Assembly: GCF_021117405.1 (NCBI RefSeq)
Contig: NZ_CP088251.1
Span: 558,001 to 622,000, forward strand
Direction: 5' to 3'
Length of the DNA stretch: 64,000 nucleotides
Source of the DNA: Frateuria edaphi
GTDB taxonomy: Bacteria > Pseudomonadota > Gammaproteobacteria > Xanthomonadales > Rhodanobacteraceae
Part shown: positions 60,605-64,000 of the stretch, in pieces
Layout of the letters: each line of letters starts with the position of its first letter
How positions within the stretch are numbered: position 1 is the stretch's first letter
Notes under the pieces: model-generated
What the model was told of the DNA's origin: nothing
Database searches by the model: none
Seen by the model: only the letters and a program-made list of their open reading frames with translations
Program-made: the position numbers and the translations under genes

Positions 60605-61357
60605 ATGGACGCATCCACACCCGCCGCACCGATGCGCGGCTTCCGCTACTACGACCTGCTGGTCGGCGGCATGGTCGCCGTGCTGCTGTGTTCCAACCTG
60701 ATCGGGCCGGCCAAGGTCTGCACGATCACGCTGCCGGTACTGGGCGCGCTGTCCTTCGGCGCCGGCAACCTGTTCTTCCCGGCCAGCTACATTTTCGGCG
60801 ACGTGCTCACCGAGGTGTACGGCTACGCCCGGGCGCGACGCGCGATCTGGGCGGGCTTCGGCGCCATGCTGTTCGCCACGGCGATGTCGCAGGCGATCAT
60901 CCACATGCCGCCGAGCCCGGGCGAGCCGTTCAATGCGCAACTGCAGCCGGCGCTGGAAATCGTCTTCGGTGGCACCTGGCGCATCGCGTTGGCATCCATC
61001 ATTGCCTATTGGCTGGGCGACTTCGCCAACTCCTTCGTGCTGGCGCGCATGAAGATATGGACGCGCGGCCGCATGCTGTGGACGCGTACCATCGGCTCGA
61101 CCCTGGTGGGGCAGGGCGTGGACAGCCTGACGTTTTACCCGATCGCCTTCACCGGCATCTGGGAAGGCCAGACCATCGTCAAGGTGATCGCCTTCAACTG
61201 GGCGATGAAGGTCGCGGTGGAAGTGGTGTTCACGCCGCTCACCTATGCGGTAGTCGGCTTCCTCAAGTCGCGCGAAGGCGTGGACACCTACGACGAGCAC
61301 ACCCACTTCACCCCGTTCAGCCTCAAGGACGAGGGTGAGCTCAAGCGCTATGGCTGA
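60605..61357 (+). CDS. yhhQ: Queuosine precursor transporter (YhhQ/DUF165)
   Basis: 250 aa membrane protein with about six helices. The YhhQ signature features are present: YDLLVGGMVAVLLCSNLIGPAK, FPASYIFGDVLTEVYGYARARRAIW and GQGVDSLTFYPIAF. E. coli YhhQ imports preQ0 and preQ1. Coupled to the downstream acyltransferase by an 8-base overlap, which is probably positional only. Confidence 0.92.
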   Translation: MDASTPAAPMRGFRYYDLLVGGMVAVLLCSNLIGPAKVCTITLPVLGALSFGAGNLFFPASYIFGDVLTEVYGYARARRAIWAGFGAMLFATAMSQAIIHMPPSPGEPFNAQLQPALEIVFGGTWRIALASIIAYWLGDFANSFVLARMKIWTRGRMLWTRTIGSTLVGQGVDSLTFYPIAFTGIWEGQTIVKVIAFNWAMKVAVEVVFTPLTYAVVGFLKSREGVDTYDEHTHFTPFSLKDEGELKRYG

Positions 61358-62513
61358 GCCTCGCCATGCGGCCGCTCCGCGCAATGCAGGCATCGACCTG
61401 CTGCGCGGGCTGGCGATCGTGTTCGTGCTGCTCAACCACCTGGGTCTACCGATGCGCCTCCCGCTGAAGGCCTCCGCGCTGGCGGACGTGCTGCCGGTAC
61501 GGTTGCTGCAGGCGCTCAACTACAACGGCTACGAAGCGGTCTTCGTGTTCTTCGTGATCTCCGGTTTCCTGATCGCAGGCAACGCGCTGGAGCGTTGGGG
61601 CAGCCTGGCGCGGATCGAGCCGGGCGTCTTCTACGCCCGCCGCTTCGCCCGCATCGTGCCTTGCCTGGTTGCGCTGCTGGCGGTGCTGGCCGCGCTGCAT
61701 GGCCTGGGCGTGGCGGACTACACCATCCATCGCCCCGGGCAGTCGCTGGGCGGCGCGCTGATCGCCGCGCTGGGACTGCACCTGAACTGGTATGAAGGCC
61801 AGACCGGCTATCTGCCGGGCAGTTGGGACGTGCTCTGGTCGCTGTCGATCGAGGAGGCCTTCTACCTGGGCTTTCCGCTGGTTTGCCTGCTGGTCAGGCG
61901 CACCTGGGCGCTGGTACCGCTGCTGCTCCTGCTGGCGCTGTCGCTGCCGTGGACGCGCGGTGCACTGGACGGCAACGAGATCTGGCAGGAGAAGGCCTAT
62001 CTGCCGGGCATGGCGGCGATCGCTACCGGCGTGCTCGGTGCGCTGTGGTTCGCCCGCGGCGCGCCGGTGTCGCCGCGCACCGTCCGCCTGCTGCGTTGGA
62101 GCGGTGCGCTCGGCCTACTTGGCGCCACGCTGGGCGGCCACTGGCTGTGGCCGTTGCTGCACGAGGGCGTGATGCTGCTGCTCACTGGCTCGACGCTGGC
62201 GTTGCTGCTCGCCTTCCGCAGCGCGCCGCCGCCCGTACCTCGCGGCCTGCGCTGGGTGTGCAGCTGGGGCCGGCTCAGTTATGAGATCTACCTCAGCCAT
62301 ATGTTCGTGGTGTTCGCGCTGATGCGGCTGTATCGCTGGAGCGGCGCCGACGCGCGTACCGGTTTCCTGTGGTATCTGCCGGCGTTCGCCGCATGCTGGA
62401 TGCTGGGCGTGCTGATCGCGCGGTGCTGGTCGATGCCGTGCGAGCGCTGGCTTCGCGGCCGCTGGTTGCGTCCAGTGACTGAGCCGGTCGAGACCGTTTC
62501 GCCGGCGGGGTGA
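61350..62513 (+). CDS. Membrane acyltransferase, family 3 (OafA/NodX type)
   Basis: 387 aa with about ten membrane helices. Starts IDLLRGLAIVFVLLNHLG, the family pattern with the conserved His. These enzymes O-acylate sugars of lipopolysaccharide, exopolysaccharide or peptidoglycan. The end is cytoplasmic and basic. ATG 61350 overlaps yhhQ; a GTG five codons earlier is also possible. The target glycan is unknown; the glycosyltransferase at 53.4 kb is too far to argue a shared locus. Confidence 0.88.
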   Translation: MAEPRHAAAPRNAGIDLLRGLAIVFVLLNHLGLPMRLPLKASALADVLPVRLLQALNYNGYEAVFVFFVISGFLIAGNALERWGSLARIEPGVFYARRFARIVPCLVALLAVLAALHGLGVADYTIHRPGQSLGGALIAALGLHLNWYEGQTGYLPGSWDVLWSLSIEEAFYLGFPLVCLLVRRTWALVPLLLLLALSLPWTRGALDGNEIWQEKAYLPGMAAIATGVLGALWFARGAPVSPRTVRLLRWSGALGLLGATLGGHWLWPLLHEGVMLLLTGSTLALLLAFRSAPPPVPRGLRWVCSWGRLSYEIYLSHMFVVFALMRLYRWSGADARTGFLWYLPAFAACWMLGVLIARCWSMPCERWLRGRWLRPVTEPVETVSPAG

Positions 62514-62580
62514 CTCGGTTTCCACGCAGCCGGGTGCAGGCTTGCGTCTGGCCACCCGATTGATATGCCCGAAACACCCC

Positions 62581-62862
62581 ATGCCCAGCCTCCTCATCGA
62601 CCAGGCCATTCGCGAACGACGGCCCGTGCGCTTCGTCTACCACGGCAGCCTGCGCGTCGTGGAGCCGCAGTGCCACGGCAGGGGACACCGCGGCACCGAA
62701 CTGCTGCGCGGACGGCAGATCAACGGCGGCGAGCCATCCGAGCGACTGTTCGACGTGGCCGGGATCGCCGATCTGGCCTTGCTGGAAGGACACTTCGACG
62801 GTCCCGGTCCGCACTACAGGCGCGACGACTCGGCGATGGCCGAGGTCTTCTGCCAATTGTGA
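62581..62862 (+). CDS. Small WYL-like domain protein
   Basis: 93 aa. Reads like a lone WYL-type ligand-binding fold: IDQAIRERRPVRFVYHGSLRVVEPQCHGRG, then GTELLRGRQI and a short helical/beta end ending in RRDDSAMAEVFCQL. WYL domains usually follow a helix-turn-helix; none is present here. I recognise the pattern from hypothetical proteins of related proteobacteria but not a tested function. Could bind a nucleic acid end or nucleotide. Confidence 0.72.
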   Translation: MPSLLIDQAIRERRPVRFVYHGSLRVVEPQCHGRGHRGTELLRGRQINGGEPSERLFDVAGIADLALLEGHFDGPGPHYRRDDSAMAEVFCQL

Positions 62863-62942
62863 AAGGACCAGGCCCGCCGCGCCGACTCCGACTCGACACC
62901 CTCACGCGCAGACTGGAGGACCCGCTTGCCCAAGGAGCCGCC

Positions 62943-63548
62943 ATGCTCTCCGCCTTCGGCCTCAACTGCACGCTCAAGCGCGACAACCAGCCGTCCTCGA
63001 CCCAGAAGCTGCTCGATCAGGTGCTGCGCGCACTCGACGGCTACGGCGTAAGCACCGCCTACGAGCGCGCGGTCGACCACGACATCAAGCCAGGCGTGAA
63101 AACCGACGAAGGCCCGGGCGATGCATGGCCATCGATCCGCAAGCGCATCGACGAGGCGAACATCTTCGTCCTCGCCACTCCGATCTGGATGGGCCAGCCC
63201 TCCAGTATCGCCAAGCGCGTGCTGGAACGGCTCGATGCCGTATTCGGCGAAATCGACGAGCACGGCATCTACCCCACTTTCGGCAAGGTCGCCATCGTCA
63301 GCGTCGTCGGCAACGAGGACGGCGCCCACCACGTCACCGCCGAGCTCTACCAGGCATTGGCCGACGTCGGCTTCACCATCCCGGGCGGCAGCTCGACCTA
63401 TTGGGTAGGCGAGGCCATGCACAAGAAGAACTACATCGACCTCGACCAGACACCCAAGGCGCTGGCCGGGGCGATCCAGACGCAGGCGTGCAACGCGGCG
63501 CACCTGGCGGCGTTGTTGCGGGACAAACCGTATCCGCCCACGCGGTAG
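62943..63548 (+). CDS. Flavodoxin-like/NADPH-dependent FMN reductase-family protein
   Basis: 201 aa. Rossmann-like flavodoxin fold: GLNCTLKRDNQPSSTQKLLDQVL with the FMN-phosphate loop, and VLATPIWMGQPSSIAKRVLERLDAV (the TPxWxGxxS block typical of the family). Probably a two-electron flavin reductase (quinone, azo or nitro compounds, or FMN). Soluble. Lies alone. Confidence 0.87.
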   Translation: MLSAFGLNCTLKRDNQPSSTQKLLDQVLRALDGYGVSTAYERAVDHDIKPGVKTDEGPGDAWPSIRKRIDEANIFVLATPIWMGQPSSIAKRVLERLDAVFGEIDEHGIYPTFGKVAIVSVVGNEDGAHHVTAELYQALADVGFTIPGGSSTYWVGEAMHKKNYIDLDQTPKALAGAIQTQACNAAHLAALLRDKPYPPTR

Positions 63549-63788
63549 GGCAGCGGGTGGATGACTGCAATCCGGCTATCCAGCTTTCGGCATACCGGGA
63601 CCCAAGAGCTCGCAGCGGCGTAAGGCAGCACTTCCCGCGACACAGCCCGCGGCGTGCGTGCCGTCGGGACGCTTAAGCGGTGTCAGGCACCGGCATGGGC
63701 TTGGGCGAATCGTCAGGCGGCAAGCGGGGCGTCTGGCGCAAGAACGACAGCGCCATCAGGAGAGCAACGACGTTGATGCCTACAACCT
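63549..63788. other. Gap with a candidate small ORF
   Basis: 240 bases without a firm gene. On the minus strand, 63673-63792 encodes up to 39 residues that begin hydrophobic (VVGINVVALLMALSFL) and end Pro/Asp-rich. It would start with CTG overlapping the stop of the gene to its right (CTGA), or with ATG at 63756 for 27 residues. Weak; see findings. Confidence 0.3.
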
Positions 63789-64000
63789 TCAGGGCTTATC
63801 GAACGACAGCTCGAACGATGTGTAGAAAGGCGTAGGCCAGCGACCCGCAAGCCCGGCACCGGCCAGTTCCGATTGCACGCACTTTGCCAGCGCTGTCGTC
63901 CCCTGGAGCCAGCTTGCTTCGGTCGAGCCGTCAGCGTTCAACGACAAGACCACCGTGAACTTCGAAACGTCCGCATCCGGGCGGGCGCAAGCGGTCATCG
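63789..64000 (-). CDS. C-terminal part of an unknown protein (cut by the window edge)
   Basis: About 70 residues ending in FYTSFELSFDKP. It resembles the C-terminal domain of some periplasmic TonB/AgmX-like transducers (a CVQSEL... segment followed by ...PFYTSFELSF), which is only a visual likeness. The first ATG in the window is at 63998 but the frame is open to the edge, so the true start may lie outside. Function not assigned. Confidence 0.5.
   Translation of the reverse strand, partial: MTACARPDADVSKFTVVLSLNADGSTEASWLQGTTALAKCVQSELAGAGLAGRWPTPFYTSFELSFDKP

Overview
The window is about 64 kb of dense, high-GC bacterial chromosome with short intergenic gaps. Gene order and protein types point to a gammaproteobacterium of the order Xanthomonadales (Lysobacterales), most likely Rhodanobacteraceae (Rhodanobacter/Dyella/Luteibacter-like). 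The main reasons are the block ybgC-tolQRAB-pal-cpoB-queE-queC-tRNA-Lys, the order ruvC-ruvA-(kup)-ruvB, holC-pepA divergent from lptF-lptG, xerD-dsbC, the single long purL, and intergenic palindromic repeats of the sort common in this order. This placement is inferred from memory of these families and was not computed. No phage, plasmid, insertion sequence or CRISPR array is visible, so the window looks like core chromosome with a few accessory genes.

Layout. 1-4 kb: the end of a phosphate permease, an unknown small protein, an alkyltransferase-like DNA repair protein and RecQ. 4.2-8.3 kb: a phospho-signalling cassette of FHA membrane protein, receptor-like Ser/Thr kinase, PP2C phosphatase and LysM/TPR lipoprotein. 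8.5-12.8 kb: holC-pepA divergent from lptFG. 12.9-20.7 kb: OsmC, HAD phosphatase, a glnS-deaminase-TVP38 operon, a 2OG-Fe(II) oxygenase, a DUF2007 protein, an EamA exporter, apt and plsC. 20.8-26.4 kb: clpB behind a sigma-32-like promoter, a TonB-dependent receptor and an FmdB zinc ribbon protein. 26.5-34.1 kb: aspS, an esterase, yebC, ruvC, ruvA, kup, ruvB. 34.2-41.4 kb: the Tol-Pal envelope operon, two queuosine (preQ0) genes and tRNA-Lys with a clear terminator. 41.5-48.2 kb: threonine aldolase, a GH43 glycosidase, intracellular PHB depolymerase, a methyltransferase, an RDD protein, xerD and dsbC. 48.3-55.3 kb: purL, an unknown membrane protein, a 0.47 kb repeat-rich gap, a family 2 glycosyltransferase and a second EamA transporter. 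55.3-64 kb: cstA-yjiX, DUF4197, def, a secreted erythromycin-esterase-like protein, a queuosine precursor transporter, an acyltransferase, a WYL-like mini protein, a flavodoxin-like protein and a cut gene at the right edge.

Functional links. Envelope upkeep dominates: LptFG (LPS export), Tol-Pal (outer-membrane constriction), DsbC (periplasmic disulfides), PlsC (phospholipid) and a LysM lipoprotein paired with a kinase/phosphatase. QueE and QueC, with a YhhQ-type transporter 20 kb away, cover both synthesis and uptake of queuosine precursors. RuvABC, RecQ, XerD, HolC and the ATL protein cover recombination, replication and repair. The most unusual elements are the FHA/kinase/phosphatase/LysM module, two dispersed palindromic repeat families that supply stop codons to several genes, and the hairpin-rich gap at 52.9-53.4 kb.
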